Source: Vibrio inusitatus (GTDB lineage Bacteria > Pseudomonadota > Gammaproteobacteria > Enterobacterales > Vibrionaceae). Taken from it: a DNA stretch of 64,000 bases. The stretch is from NCBI GenBank assembly GCA_024346935.1, contig AP024878.1, positions 1,550,001 through 1,614,000 of the forward strand, written 5' to 3'. The notes below the pieces were generated by a model that was given only the letters and a program-made list of their open reading frames with translations, did no database searches and was not told the DNA's origin. This document shows positions 7,970 through 16,669 of the stretch, piece after piece (position 1 is the first letter of the stretch; each line of letters starts with the position of its first letter). The translations under genes were made by a program, and so were the position numbers.

Positions 7970-10900
7970 CAACACTTCTAACAGAGCTTGTAGTGGATGC
8001 TTAACTACACTACCTTCAAAGCGCTTCACTTGGCTTCGACACGAATAACCCGTAACTAGGCAACGCTCTATCGGTAAACGTTCAAAGCTTGGCTTCCAAC
8101 TTAAACCGTAGATATCCTTTGACCACTGCAGTTTATCTGCCTCATGCCCAAACGTTCCCGCCATACCACAACACCCAACAGGCACAGCAGTTAACGAAGC
8201 ACCAAAATGCATGAAGATAGCTCCCCACTCTTTTTCAGCGTTAGGTAGCATGGTTTTCTCTGTACAGTGTGCTAGCAAATACCATGGTTCCTGATTGTTA
8301 TTATTACGAGAAGGAAGCGAATCCAGTTGTGGCAGTAGCCATTCATGTACTGTATTTACGGAAAAATCAGGACAATCTTTTTTCAGGGTTTCTCTATATT
8401 CATCGCGGTAACAAAGCACCAACGCAGGATCTACACCCACCATAGGCATCTTGAGCTTGGCTGCCTCAGCAAGAAACTGTGCGGTATTTTGCGCAGTGTT
8501 GGTAAATTGCTTTAAAAAGCCTTTGATGTGTTGGGCTTTGCCATTGGGCTTAAACGGAAGCATGACTGGAATGAATCCAAGGTTCACCACTAGAGATACA
8601 AAATCATCAACGACTTTCGCATCGTAGTAACTGGTAAACGGGTCTTGCACCACAATCACATAGCGTTGCTTTTGCTCGTCGCTCAAGCTTGAAAGCTTTT
8701 GATGATCGTACTTTTCAACATGTTGGCTTTTCAGGCGTTGTTTCAATGTCGGGGAAGATAGCAAAGGAGCATCAACATACCCCACAGTTGAAGATACCAA
8801 AGACTGAACCCAACCCGTATCGAGCACTGTATTTACTATTTTTGGTGACAGTGCCATCAATGGCAATAACGACTCTATATTTGCTACAAAATAGTCCTTG
8901 ATAGGTCTTTGATAACGAGAGTGATACACATTAAGGAAACGTGCTCTGAAGTTTGGCACATCTACTTTGATAGGACACTGAGTAGCACAGGCTTTACACG
9001 CTAAGCAACCTTGCATTGCCTCATACACTTCGTGCGAAAAATCATAATGATGTCGCTTATTAAAACTGTTGGTCATTCGGTCAAGCATATTCTTCAAAGA
9101 CGCAGAACCCTTGAGGGTTTTACTTTCTAAATCCAGTATATCAATGCCTTGTTCCGATAACTGACGTAGCCATTCTCGCACAATGCCAGCCCTTCCCTTG
9201 GGAGAATGACGTCTATCGGCAAGTATTTTCATTGAAGGACACATAGGTGAAGCAACATCGTAGTTAAAGCACAAACCGTTGCCATTACACTCCATCGCAC
9301 CATTGAAGCTATCACGAACGTTAACTGGGATCTGTCGATCAAAATGAGCGCGTTTAACGCCTTTCACTTTCACTAATTCATCATCAGAACTAAGTGGCGT
9401 ACAGATCTTGCCTGGATTCATCTTGTTCAATGGATCAAAAGCACTCTTAACACGGCGCAATTGCTCAAATAAATGCTCGCCAAAAAACTCTGGACCGTAC
9501 TCAGAACGAAATCCCTTTCCGTGTTCGCCCCACATCAATCCGCCATATTTGGCCACTAGAGCAACCACTTGATCGGAAATTTGATGCATGAGTTCTTCTT
9601 GCTTAGGATCGCACATATCAAGTGCTGGCCTGACGTGAAGTACACCAGCATCAACGTGACCAAACATTCCATAACGCAAATTATGTGCATCTAACAGTGC
9701 TCGAAATTCGACAATGAAGTCTGCTAGATTCTCAGGGGGTACACAGGTATCTTCGGCAAAAGCAACCGGCTTAGCTGAGCCTTTTGTCGCGCCCAACAAA
9801 CCCACGGCTTTTTTACGCATCCCATAAATTTTACCAATGCTGCCTAAGTCTCGACAAATCTGATAGCCAATAATGCCGCCTTCCTCGTTCTCAATCATCG
9901 ATTCGAGTCGAGAGCAAAGCGCACTCACTTGATCGTCGATTTCGGCAACATCATTACCTGCATACTCAACAATATTGACGCCTAATAACTCTTGCCCTGG
10001 TACTTCGGTTAACAGGTCGCTTACTGTATGCCAAACAATGTCTTGTTTTGCCAAGTTAAGAACAATTGAATCTATGGTTTCAACAGACAGCGCATTCGCT
10101 TCAACCATCATAGATGCAGACCGTAACGCAGAATCAAAACTGTCGTACTTTACATTAACCAACACTCGAGATTTAGGAATAGGTGTTAGATTAAGCTTTG
10201 CTCGTGTAATAAAACCTAACGAACCCTCAGAGCCGCATAATACTCTCTCCGGCAGAAATTCATTATCTTTTAGGGAGTTCTTTAAATCGTAGCCCGTTAA
10301 GAAGCGGTTTAAAGGAGGGAAACGCTCTTCAATAGCAGCGCGGTGCTCTCTGCAGATTCTTTGAGTTTCACTTACAGCAGATGCAGCGAAGGTGCCCTCT
10401 TCAACACTCTTCCATTGCTCTGTATCGAGCACTGAGCCATCAGCTAAAATAGCAGTGAGCCCAAGGACATGATCGGAGGTTTTTCCGTAGCGCAGTGAGC
10501 CTTGCCCTGATGCGTCTGTATTGATCATGCCACCAACAGTGGCGCGATTACTGGTGGAAAGTTCAGGAGAAAAGAAAAAGCCGTGTGGCCTAACAAGGTC
10601 ATTGAGCTTATCTTTGACCATTCCTGTTTCTACTATTACCCACCCTTCCTCTACATTGATTTCTATTAACTGATTCAAATGTCTAGAAAGATCTACAACG
10701 ATATGCTCCGTCAACGATTGGCCATTGGTGCCCGTGCCGCCACCACGTGGAGAAAATCGAACAGTTTCAAATTCAGATTTATTACCAAGCTGTGCCAGCA
10801 ATTCGACATCTTGTTGGGTTTTAGGGAGCACTACTGCTTGTGGCAATTGTTGATAAACACTGTTGTCAGTAGCTACAGCTAGCCTACTTGCATACTGAGT

Positions 10901-10996
10901 CTCGATATCACCTTGGAACCCTCTTTGTTGCAGTTCAGATAGATAACGTTCGACAATTGAATTAATAGAAGAGTCTTGGTTGAGTCTTGGTAACAT
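7967..10996 (-). CDS. ydiJ: FAD- and Fe-S-containing dehydrogenase YdiJ (D-2-hydroxyglutarate dehydrogenase type)
   Basis: About 1009 aa, the usual length of YdiJ, a membrane-associated or cytoplasmic flavoprotein that oxidises D-2-hydroxyacids (2-hydroxyglutarate in characterised homologues). Domains in order: FAD-binding PCMH-type domain (about 40-190, motif PRGGGTGTNGQ), FAD-linked oxidase C-terminal domain (to about 480, GHVDAGVLHVRP), a cysteine-rich ferredoxin-like part with CLACKACATQCP, and a C-terminal CCG-type domain (VGCCGMAGTFGHEA). The ATG at 10996 has an AGGAAG ribosome site; the upstream in-frame codon at 11017 is GTG and less likely. The gene appears to be single. A relic of its 3' end is found at 5257. 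Confidence 0.92.
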   Translation of the reverse strand: MLPRLNQDSSINSIVERYLSELQQRGFQGDIETQYASRLAVATDNSVYQQLPQAVVLPKTQQDVELLAQLGNKSEFETVRFSPRGGGTGTNGQSLTEHIVVDLSRHLNQLIEINVEEGWVIVETGMVKDKLNDLVRPHGFFFSPELSTSNRATVGGMINTDASGQGSLRYGKTSDHVLGLTAILADGSVLDTEQWKSVEEGTFAASAVSETQRICREHRAAIEERFPPLNRFLTGYDLKNSLKDNEFLPERVLCGSEGSLGFITRAKLNLTPIPKSRVLVNVKYDSFDSALRSASMMVEANALSVETIDSIVLNLAKQDIVWHTVSDLLTEVPGQELLGVNIVEYAGNDVAEIDDQVSALCSRLESMIENEEGGIIGYQICRDLGSIGKIYGMRKKAVGLLGATKGSAKPVAFAEDTCVPPENLADFIVEFRALLDAHNLRYGMFGHVDAGVLHVRPALDMCDPKQEELMHQISDQVVALVAKYGGLMWGEHGKGFRSEYGPEFFGEHLFEQLRRVKSAFDPLNKMNPGKICTPLSSDDELVKVKGVKRAHFDRQIPVNVRDSFNGAMECNGNGLCFNYDVASPMCPSMKILADRRHSPKGRAGIVREWLRQLSEQGIDILDLESKTLKGSASLKNMLDRMTNSFNKRHHYDFSHEVYEAMQGCLACKACATQCPIKVDVPNFRARFLNVYHSRYQRPIKDYFVANIESLLPLMALSPKIVNTVLDTGWVQSLVSSTVGYVDAPLLSSPTLKQRLKSQHVEKYDHQKLSSLSDEQKQRYVIVVQDPFTSYYDAKVVDDFVSLVVNLGFIPVMLPFKPNGKAQHIKGFLKQFTNTAQNTAQFLAEAAKLKMPMVGVDPALVLCYRDEYRETLKKDCPDFSVNTVHEWLLPQLDSLPSRNNNNQEPWYLLAHCTEKTMLPNAEKEWGAIFMHFGASLTAVPVGCCGMAGTFGHEADKLQWSKDIYGLSWKPSFERLPIERCLVTGYSCRSQVKRFEGSVVKHPLQALLEVL

Positions 10997-11187
10997 AATG
11001 CTTCCTGCGATAATCACGCTCTACTCCATTGTGCTCGGCATGATCTTAATAATTCGTTCGATTTTCTAACACTTTACATGATTTATTCATGCATAAAAAC
11101 CACTTGAAACTATGGTCATAAATTGGGCTTCCAGAGTCGCTAAAAAAGGAGTAAAATGTGTCCCCCTTTTGGTCGTACCGAGAAAGC

Positions 11188-11871
11188 ATGAACAAGCAAA
11201 AAGCGTTGAAAAAAATAGCAAAGTGTCTTGAGTTGGGTAATTCAGCCAATGTTAATGAGGCGGCTAATGCCATTAAGATGGCGCACAACCTTATGCTCAA
11301 ATACGGTCTTGAAAAAGATGATATTGAGTTCATCAAAATGGGTAAAACTCAATCCTCTCATCTACTTCCTGCAAATGTTGGTAGTAACATCTTACGAATC
11401 ATTCGTGGGATTAATACCAGATTTGGTGTTGAAGCGGTGCTACTCAATCACAAAGGACTAAAGCGAGTTGAGTTTATCGGTGAAGCTGATCGCGCTATAT
11501 TTGCTGCATTTGCTTTCGATGTCGTTTATCGAGAAATGAATGAGCATACAGGCAAATTCAGAAACAGTTTTGCTGGTTCTGGTACTCCCGCATCTGAGGT
11601 GACCAAGCGCGTAAACTCGTTTTTATCTGGTTGGATAGAAGGCGCATTAGAGAAACTGCCACTCATTGCTCCTGATGATGAGTCAGATAACAAAATTAAA
11701 AATTACATCGATAAAGAATTCAAAAACATCGATCGCGAGACTTTTAAAAAGCAACTTCAGGAAGCAATGAAAAATCTAACCGCTGACTATGAAGTGGGAT
11801 TGAAGAAAGGTAGAACCTTATCGGTCAGCCGTCCTGTGGAAGGTGCACAAGCCAAGAAGTTGCTCAAATAA
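11188..11871 (+). CDS. DUF2786 domain protein
   Basis: A 227-aa soluble protein. The N-terminal 45 residues (MNKQKALKKIAKCLELGNSA ... AANAIKMAHNLMLKYGLEKDD) fit the DUF2786 helical domain common in phage, plasmid and some chromosomal proteins. The remainder (residues about 60-190) resembles the DUF7168-type domain that usually follows it. The function is unknown. The ATG at 11188 is preferred over an upstream GTG because it has a GAGAAAG-like ribosome site and starts the conserved domain. It is monocistronic and divergent from ydiJ. It may be of phage origin (inference). Confidence 0.7.
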   Translation: MNKQKALKKIAKCLELGNSANVNEAANAIKMAHNLMLKYGLEKDDIEFIKMGKTQSSHLLPANVGSNILRIIRGINTRFGVEAVLLNHKGLKRVEFIGEADRAIFAAFAFDVVYREMNEHTGKFRNSFAGSGTPASEVTKRVNSFLSGWIEGALEKLPLIAPDDESDNKIKNYIDKEFKNIDRETFKKQLQEAMKNLTADYEVGLKKGRTLSVSRPVEGAQAKKLLK

Positions 11872-12044
11872 GCTCTTCAATAATAATTAAATGTTACAAA
11901 ATTAAACAATAATTTAACATTTATGCATTCGTAGTGTAATATTATACACCTAACCTTGTAGCGAGGATCGTAATAACGGTGCTAGCTTGTCTCGAAATTA
12001 AGCAAGGTAGTACATATGCAAATACTTATGGAGTAATTAACAGT

Positions 12045-12236
12045 ATGCAAAAAACCTTCTCACATTGCGATTGGTGCAAAAAGTTAGCCTTTGTAGAAAA
12101 ATTGACTTATATGGATGGCTACGTCAACTCTTGCTGCGACTCCTGTAAGCAAGTTGCTCTAATCGATGTGAAACGCTACAACCATGAAGAACTCGTCACT
12201 CCGCAGAAAGAATCTCTGAGCGGACATAGAGCTTAA
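12045..12236 (+). CDS. small CxxC-motif protein
   Basis: A 63-aa protein starting MQKTFSHCDWCKKLAF. Two CxxC pairs (CDWC near the start and CDSC near residue 35, the latter preceded by a further Cys) suggest a zinc-ribbon or zinc-knuckle fold. No family is recognised. The ATG at 12045 is chosen because the cysteine motif begins right after it, while the upstream extension (from 11979) has no conserved look. It is followed by a clear intrinsic terminator, which supports a real short transcription unit. Confidence 0.6.
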   Translation: MQKTFSHCDWCKKLAFVEKLTYMDGYVNSCCDSCKQVALIDVKRYNHEELVTPQKESLSGHRA

Positions 12237-12258
12237 GTTTTTCTAGCAATTAAAACGA

Positions 12259-12282
12259 CCCAGCCTAGCGCTGGGTTTTTTT
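12259..12282 (+). terminator. intrinsic terminator
   Basis: CCCAG / CTGGG stem with an 8-nt CTAGCG-type loop, followed by seven T. Confidence 0.8.
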
Positions 12283-12329
12283 ATGCACAAATTTTGATAG
12301 TTGAGCTTGATCTTTAACCGAATCAGTAT

Positions 12330-12349
12330 TACTGTTTATTTATACAGTA
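12330..12349 (+). promoter_or_regulatory. LexA (SOS) box upstream of the sulA-like gene
   Basis: The 20-mer TACTGTTTATTTATACAGTA has the full CTGT-N8-ACAG core and TA flanks of the gammaproteobacterial LexA consensus, with only two interior bases differing from the ideal alternating AT core. It ends 18 bases before the ATG of the SulA-like gene. Confidence 0.9.
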
Positions 12350-12367
12350 TGTATGGAGATACAGTAA

Positions 12368-12742
12368 ATGCACTTTCAAAATATGAATAACAGCAATACT
12401 TTAAGTCTTTCAGATTGCGCTTATCAGCCCTGTAACCTAAAGCGATTGGCTAAGGCATCCTCTGCTCGCAAATGGATTCTGTTTACAGCACAAACACATT
12501 TACCTGAGCTAAAAGAGCTTCAAACATACAGTGTAGACTGCGAAAAAATCATTCAGCTAAAGCCTTCTAATAAAAGTAACGAGATGGAAGTCGTAATCAA
12601 AGCTATCACTTCAGGTAACGCAAGTGCAGTCGTTGCTAGTGGTAATATTGATGCAGTCGCTCAGAAACAACTCCAGCAATTAGGGAGAGAACATAGTTGT
12701 GATGTCTTTTTCTCAACGTCAAATACTCAATATCTTCACTAA
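12368..12742 (+). CDS. sulA: SulA-like SOS cell-division inhibitor
   Basis: A 124-aa protein related to SulA, the SOS-induced inhibitor that binds FtsZ and blocks septation. The segment from about residue 36 (RKWILFTAQTHLPELKEL), the Ser/Val-rich strand region, and KAITSGNASAVVAS align with the corresponding parts of E. coli SulA (RWQLWLTPQQKL ... RALRTGNYSVVIG). It is shorter than the 169-aa E. coli protein, mostly at the N-terminus. A near-perfect LexA box 18 bp upstream supports the call. GGAG lies 9 nt before the ATG. Similarity is moderate, so a diverged SulA/RecA-fold relative is the alternative. Confidence 0.75.
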   Translation: MHFQNMNNSNTLSLSDCAYQPCNLKRLAKASSARKWILFTAQTHLPELKELQTYSVDCEKIIQLKPSNKSNEMEVVIKAITSGNASAVVASGNIDAVAQKQLQQLGREHSCDVFFSTSNTQYLH

Positions 12743-12796
12743 GTTAACAATAATTTAAGATACTAAAGGGAAAATCCCTCCTAACAAATACCCTAG

Positions 12797-12812
12797 GCGC
12801 AATCGTTTGCTT
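12797..12812 (+). promoter_or_regulatory. PurR operator upstream of purC
   Basis: GCGCAATCGTTTGCTT fits the PurR consensus ANGCAANCGNTTNCNT at every fixed position except the first. It lies 70 bp before purC and overlaps a plausible -35 (TTGCTT) with AATGAT as -10. Confidence 0.8.
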
Positions 12813-12881
12813 TTCTATTGGAATAGTGAAAATGATCTGTGTATTATTCGCATCAGTATTTGCCCCTATTAGGTATAAATT

Positions 12882-13985
12882 ATGAATCTTGCTGACCAAG
12901 TATTAGACGTTAACGATGACCTGCCTATCCGCACGGACAAGCCTGTTCACAGTGGTAAGGTACGTTCTGTATATTGGCTAACTGATGAAGATAGCCGTCG
13001 CTTAATCAAAGAAAAAAACTATGACGTATCTCATGATGCGCCCTTAGCTATCATGGTTATTAGCGACCGTATCTCAGCTTTTGATTGTATTTGGCACGGT
13101 GAAGAGAACCTAAAAGGCGTTCCTGGTAAAGGCGCAGCTTTAAACGCAATATCAAATCACTGGTTCAAACTGTTTAAAGATAATGGCTTAGCAGATAGCC
13201 ACATTCTCGATATCCCTCACCCGTTGGTTTGGATAGTACAAAAAGCTAAACCGGTAATGGTAGAAGCAATTTGCAGAAAATATATTACAGGCTCGATGTG
13301 GCGTGCTTACGATAAAGGCGAACGCAACTTCTGTGGTATCGATTTACCAGAAGGCCTTATTAAAGATGGCTTGCTAAAAGATCTGCTCATTACTCCTTCT
13401 ACTAAAGGCATTTTAAAAGGCATACCAAACGTGCCTGAAGTTGATGACGTTAATATCACTCGACAAGATCTACTCAACAACTACACAGCGTTCAACTTCC
13501 AAGCTAAGGAAGATGTAGACCAATATGAAGTACTACTTAAAGAAGGCTTCAGTGTTATCAATAGAGAACTTGCCAAAATTGGACAAATCTTTGTCGATAC
13601 CAAATTTGAATTCGGTTACGTTACAGATAGCAAGGGCAATGAAAAGCTGATCTACATGGATGAGGTAGGTACGCCAGATTCGTCTCGTATTTGGGATGAG
13701 CAAGCCTATAATAATGGCGAAGTTGTAGAAAACTCTAAAGAAGGTTTCCGCCAATTCTTGCTAAATCACTTCCCTGATCCAGATATCCTTTTAAATAAAG
13801 ATCGCATGAATGAGCGTGAAGCATTGGCAAACAACAATGAACTTCCTCTCGCTTCAATGATGGATCTATCTAAAACCTATACCACTATTGCCGAAAAAAT
13901 CACTGGCAACGCCATCCAACTAAGCTCTAATCCAAAGTCTGAGATTGTTGAAGTATTAGGCAAAGAGTATGGCTTGATTGATTAG
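12882..13985 (+). CDS. purC: phosphoribosylaminoimidazole-succinocarboxamide synthase
   Basis: A 367-aa SAICAR synthase that joins aspartate to CAIR using ATP in purine biosynthesis. SAICAR synthetase motifs are clear: the HSGKVRSVY glycine-loop region near residue 23, [23 protein letters not shown], and KFEFG followed by [13 protein letters not shown]. It is longer than the E. coli enzyme (237 aa), as in vibrios and the eukaryote-like longer forms. A PurR-type operator precedes it, so it should be repressed when purines are plentiful. A weak intrinsic terminator follows at 14025. It appears monocistronic. Confidence 0.95.
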   Translation: MNLADQVLDVNDDLPIRTDKPVHSGKVRSVYWLTDEDSRRLIKEKNYDVSHDAPLAIMVISDRISAFDCIWHGEENLKGVPGKGAALNAISNHWFKLFKDNGLADSHILDIPHPLVWIVQKAKPVMVEAICRKYITGSMWRAYDKGERNFCGIDLPEGLIKDGLLKDLLITPSTKGILKGIPNVPEVDDVNITRQDLLNNYTAFNFQAKEDVDQYEVLLKEGFSVINRELAKIGQIFVDTKFEFGYVTDSKGNEKLIYMDEVGTPDSSRIWDEQAYNNGEVVENSKEGFRQFLLNHFPDPDILLNKDRMNEREALANNNELPLASMMDLSKTYTTIAEKITGNAIQLSSNPKSEIVEVLGKEYGLID

Positions 13986-14024
13986 GCATAGAGTCTGTTT
14001 TTAAAGCTCAATTATAATCTATTA

Positions 14025-14055
14025 GACCTCCAACAATTGGGGGTCTTTCGCTTTT
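14025..14055 (+). terminator. intrinsic terminator after purC
   Basis: A 7-bp stem GACCTCC / GGGGGTC (one T-G pair) with a 7-nt loop, followed by TTTCGCTTTT. Confidence 0.65.
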
Positions 14056-14091
14056 ATAAAATCGCATCATGCATGGAAGTGCAAAGTCTTA

Positions 14092-14721
14092 CTATGCGCG
14101 AGGATGCCCTCTAGAAGCAATCTTAGACAGAAGACTATTTTTAATTTTATGCTCTAGTAAGGAGAAGTGGATTCCCCTAATCGCTCCTTCCAATTTCCAT
14201 AGCAAGTTAACATTTAGATCTAAGCCGTATATTTGCTGTAATCTTGCAAAAGACTCACTTGAACCTGCTTTCTTTAATTGCGCTATATCAACGATATCTA
14301 TTCGAGCTAGCATTCTCTCAATACTGAGCTGTAAATTGGGTAAGTCTCTAATTCGATCATGGCAGTTACATTTGATTTTATCTTGCTTCGCAATCTCAAT
14401 AGACCGAAAAAACAATAGTTGAACTCGAGATCTCTCCTGTGCATGCATATCAGTAATGTTGTAGTACTGTACTTTGGCACAGCCTATTCGCTTTTTATAT
14501 TTGTACTGTTCACAGCCCCAATTAACCAGCTCCTCAGTAAGCGTTGGCCCTCCTCTTAAAAACGCCTTACCATCATCCACTAGTAGAAACATTGCATCCT
14601 CAACAAAATATCCCGTGCCCCCAAACATAGGGCGAGTATAAAGTCCTTCAAAGTACTCAATGTCACCAATTACAGCCTCAACTCCATATATAGCCATAAC
14701 ACGATTCTCCATAAATTCCAT
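14092..14721 (-). CDS. tfoX: TfoX/Sxy-family competence regulator
   Basis: A 209-aa TfoX-type protein, with the N-terminal TfoX domain (RPMFGGTGYFVEDAMF) and the C-terminal helical domain (DLPNLQLSIERMLARI ... FARLQQIYG). In V. cholerae, TfoX induces natural competence and type VI secretion genes upon growth on chitin, together with CRP. The neighbours lysO, panP, hexR, iron ADH and grxA follow the order I remember around V. cholerae tfoX (VC1153), which favours TfoX over TfoY. The first 20 residues are unusual, and in-frame ATGs at residues 4 and 9 are alternative starts; the one at residue 9 has a GGAG site. The upstream leader has several hairpins. Confidence 0.8.
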   Translation of the reverse strand: MEFMENRVMAIYGVEAVIGDIEYFEGLYTRPMFGGTGYFVEDAMFLLVDDGKAFLRGGPTLTEELVNWGCEQYKYKKRIGCAKVQYYNITDMHAQERSRVQLLFFRSIEIAKQDKIKCNCHDRIRDLPNLQLSIERMLARIDIVDIAQLKKAGSSESFARLQQIYGLDLNVNLLWKLEGAIRGIHFSLLEHKIKNSLLSKIASRGHPRA

Positions 14722-15028
14722 TTCATTGCCGCACTAACATACACAAATAATCAGTATGTAAGCTGTACCTTTAAATTTTTAAGGGCAGGCATACGCTTGT
14801 CTACCACCGGCTGGTACTATAACGATGGCGAAAAGTGTGACTAACTGCGAGATAAATCGCACCTAACATTCGCACAAGAATTTGTATTATTTGAAATTTT
14901 CATGGTGAAAGAAACGAATAGTTATTCGTTTCTTGAATAGGCTTGGTGTAAGCTAGTCCATCTTCGAAAGGATTCATGCAAGCTCAGATAATTCACTTGC
15001 ATATACACATTACGAGCCTCACTAAAAT
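14722..15028. promoter_or_regulatory. structured tfoX leader / lysO divergent region
   Basis: A 307-bp gap between divergent tfoX and lysO. It contains a perfect 10-bp-arm palindrome at 14911-14932 (GAAACGAATA-GT-TATTCGTTTC) and hairpins TACCA-CCGGC-TGGTA (14802-14816) and TGCGA-GATAAA-TCGCA (about 14846-14861). In V. cholerae the tfoX 5' UTR folds over its ribosome site and is opened by the sRNA TfoR; these hairpins would fit such a leader (inference). The c-di-GMP riboswitch core was looked for and not found. Confidence 0.5.
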
Positions 15029-15934
15029 ATGTTTTCAGGATTGTTATTCATTTTTATACCCTTAATTGTTGGGTATCTTATTTCAGTAAAAAACACACTT
15101 ATTCTCGACAAGATTAATCAGTTTTGCTCGCACACTGTTTTATTTATCTTGTTCCTTATGGGCCTCAGTATTGCTGGGATGGATAACCTTGGTGGCAACA
15201 TTAAGCAGATTCTGACTATTACTGCCTGCTTTTTTGTCAGTATGAGTGTGTTTAATCTAATTGCTCTACCATTGATTGACGCAAAATTGCCATTGGCAGT
15301 TGAAGCAAAACAAAATAAATTGCCATTATTACAAATGGCATCAGAGTCACTGAAGTTGGTGGTGGTCGTTGCTCTTGGGGTAATTATTGGTCTGGTTATT
15401 CCAGGTTATTGGGCATGGGTACATACAGCAAGTGAATGGACCTTGTTTATGTTGCTGTTCTTGATTGGTATTCAACTCAGAAACAGTGGCCTGACTCTTC
15501 GTGAAATTATCATCAATAAACACGGACTTATTATCGCTAGTGCTATCGTGATTACATCATGGTTAGGCGGTATTGTTTCTGCCCTATTGTTAGACTTACC
15601 TATTACGCAGGGGCTTGCTATGGCGTCTGGTTTCGGGTGGTATTCATTAACAGGTATCCTCATCACCGACAATTATGGTCCCTTGTATGGCAGTGCATCT
15701 CTAATCGTCGAATTACTCAGAGAGTTAGTCGCACTTATCTTTATTCCAATGCTAATAAAAACCCGTCCTTGTACAGCCATTGGCTACGCAGGCGCAACGG
15801 CTATGGATTTTACATTACCAGTCATACAACAAACCGGTGGGATACGTTGTGTGCCGGTCGCTATTGTTAGCGGTTTTATCCTTAGCCTACTTGTCCCTAT
15901 CATGATCCTTACATTTTCAGGATTGGGAATATAA
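15029..15934 (+). CDS. lysO: LysO-family L-lysine exporter
   Basis: A 301-aa polytopic inner-membrane protein of the LysO (YbjE, DUF340) family, which exports L-lysine and toxic analogues such as thialysine. About eight hydrophobic helices are visible. The split-domain layout matches LysO: a short N-terminal part (about 1-90) and a longer C-terminal repeat from about residue 105, with ASGFGWYSLTGILI, GSASLIVELLRE and the closing MDFTLPVIQQTGG motif. It is divergent from tfoX. No terminator is obvious before the next gene. Confidence 0.85.
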   Translation: MFSGLLFIFIPLIVGYLISVKNTLILDKINQFCSHTVLFILFLMGLSIAGMDNLGGNIKQILTITACFFVSMSVFNLIALPLIDAKLPLAVEAKQNKLPLLQMASESLKLVVVVALGVIIGLVIPGYWAWVHTASEWTLFMLLFLIGIQLRNSGLTLREIIINKHGLIIASAIVITSWLGGIVSALLLDLPITQGLAMASGFGWYSLTGILITDNYGPLYGSASLIVELLRELVALIFIPMLIKTRPCTAIGYAGATAMDFTLPVIQQTGGIRCVPVAIVSGFILSLLVPIMILTFSGLGI

Positions 15935-16047
15935 AGATAAGGCGCTATCGCTCACATTCAATCATTGAACGCTTTGGTTATTGATATGAGATTTGCTAGA
16001 TTACCCACACTACACTCGTAGGGTATATCAACCTAGGGAATAATAAG

Positions 16048-16560
16048 ATGAACAAAACGCTGGTTTTACTGTTGTCAGCCTTACCAACTTTTGCATTTGC
16101 AGCAAACACGGAATGTCAGATTGAAAAGTACGATACCTACATCGATGCCTCAATCAATTGGTATCAAGATCTTGCTACTATGACGAGCCAAGACTCACCA
16201 GAGCTTAAAGAAGTCAGTGAATGGTTCCTTGAGGGCCGTAAAAAGCATTTTGAATTAAATCGCCTCGCCGTACATACCTTTTTAGAATCTCAGCCGAATA
16301 AAGTCTCTACTGAGCTGGATGTTGAATCTTGGTTACAGCTGTCTCAAAGCGATATTAAAGAACTGGCCACTCGTGACGATGACCTAGGCAACATAGCTAA
16401 ACAAAGCTTCGAATATCGCCAGGCTAAACCACATCCGCAGAACTATGAATTCCGCTCAGCCCTTGCTGATTTACTCAGTCACCCAAATAAAATTCAAGAT
16501 GCACTCGACACCTACAACCAGTCAATTCAAGACGTTGTTGCTATGGACTGCAAATCTTAA
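16048..16560 (+). CDS. exported protein of unknown function
   Basis: A 170-aa protein with a clear Sec signal peptide (MNKTLVLLLSALPTFAFA, likely cut after AFA at residue 18). The mature part is mostly helical and charged, with two cysteines, one near each end (Cys23 and one in the MDCKS tail), that could form a periplasmic disulfide. No family is recognised. It lies between lysO and panP on the same strand but with its own gap on both sides. The start follows a GGGAATAATAAG ribosome-site region. Confidence 0.6.
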   Translation: MNKTLVLLLSALPTFAFAANTECQIEKYDTYIDASINWYQDLATMTSQDSPELKEVSEWFLEGRKKHFELNRLAVHTFLESQPNKVSTELDVESWLQLSQSDIKELATRDDDLGNIAKQSFEYRQAKPHPQNYEFRSALADLLSHPNKIQDALDTYNQSIQDVVAMDCKS

Positions 16561-16669
16561 TCATTCATTGACGCTGTTTATAAAAACAACACATGAAAAA
16601 TAATGCGAGACTTTGCTTCATTTATTTATTACATTGTCTCGCAGTTTCAGCAATACAAACGCATTCAAT

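Noticed and set aside
8689..10882. Plus-strand open frames inside ydiJ
   Set aside because: Antisense shadows of a conserved long gene; no ribosome sites.
14722..14940. c-di-GMP (GEMM) riboswitch before the TfoX-family gene
   Set aside because: V. cholerae tfoY has one, so both strands were checked, but the GGGCAAACC and GACGCAAAGCC core strings are absent.
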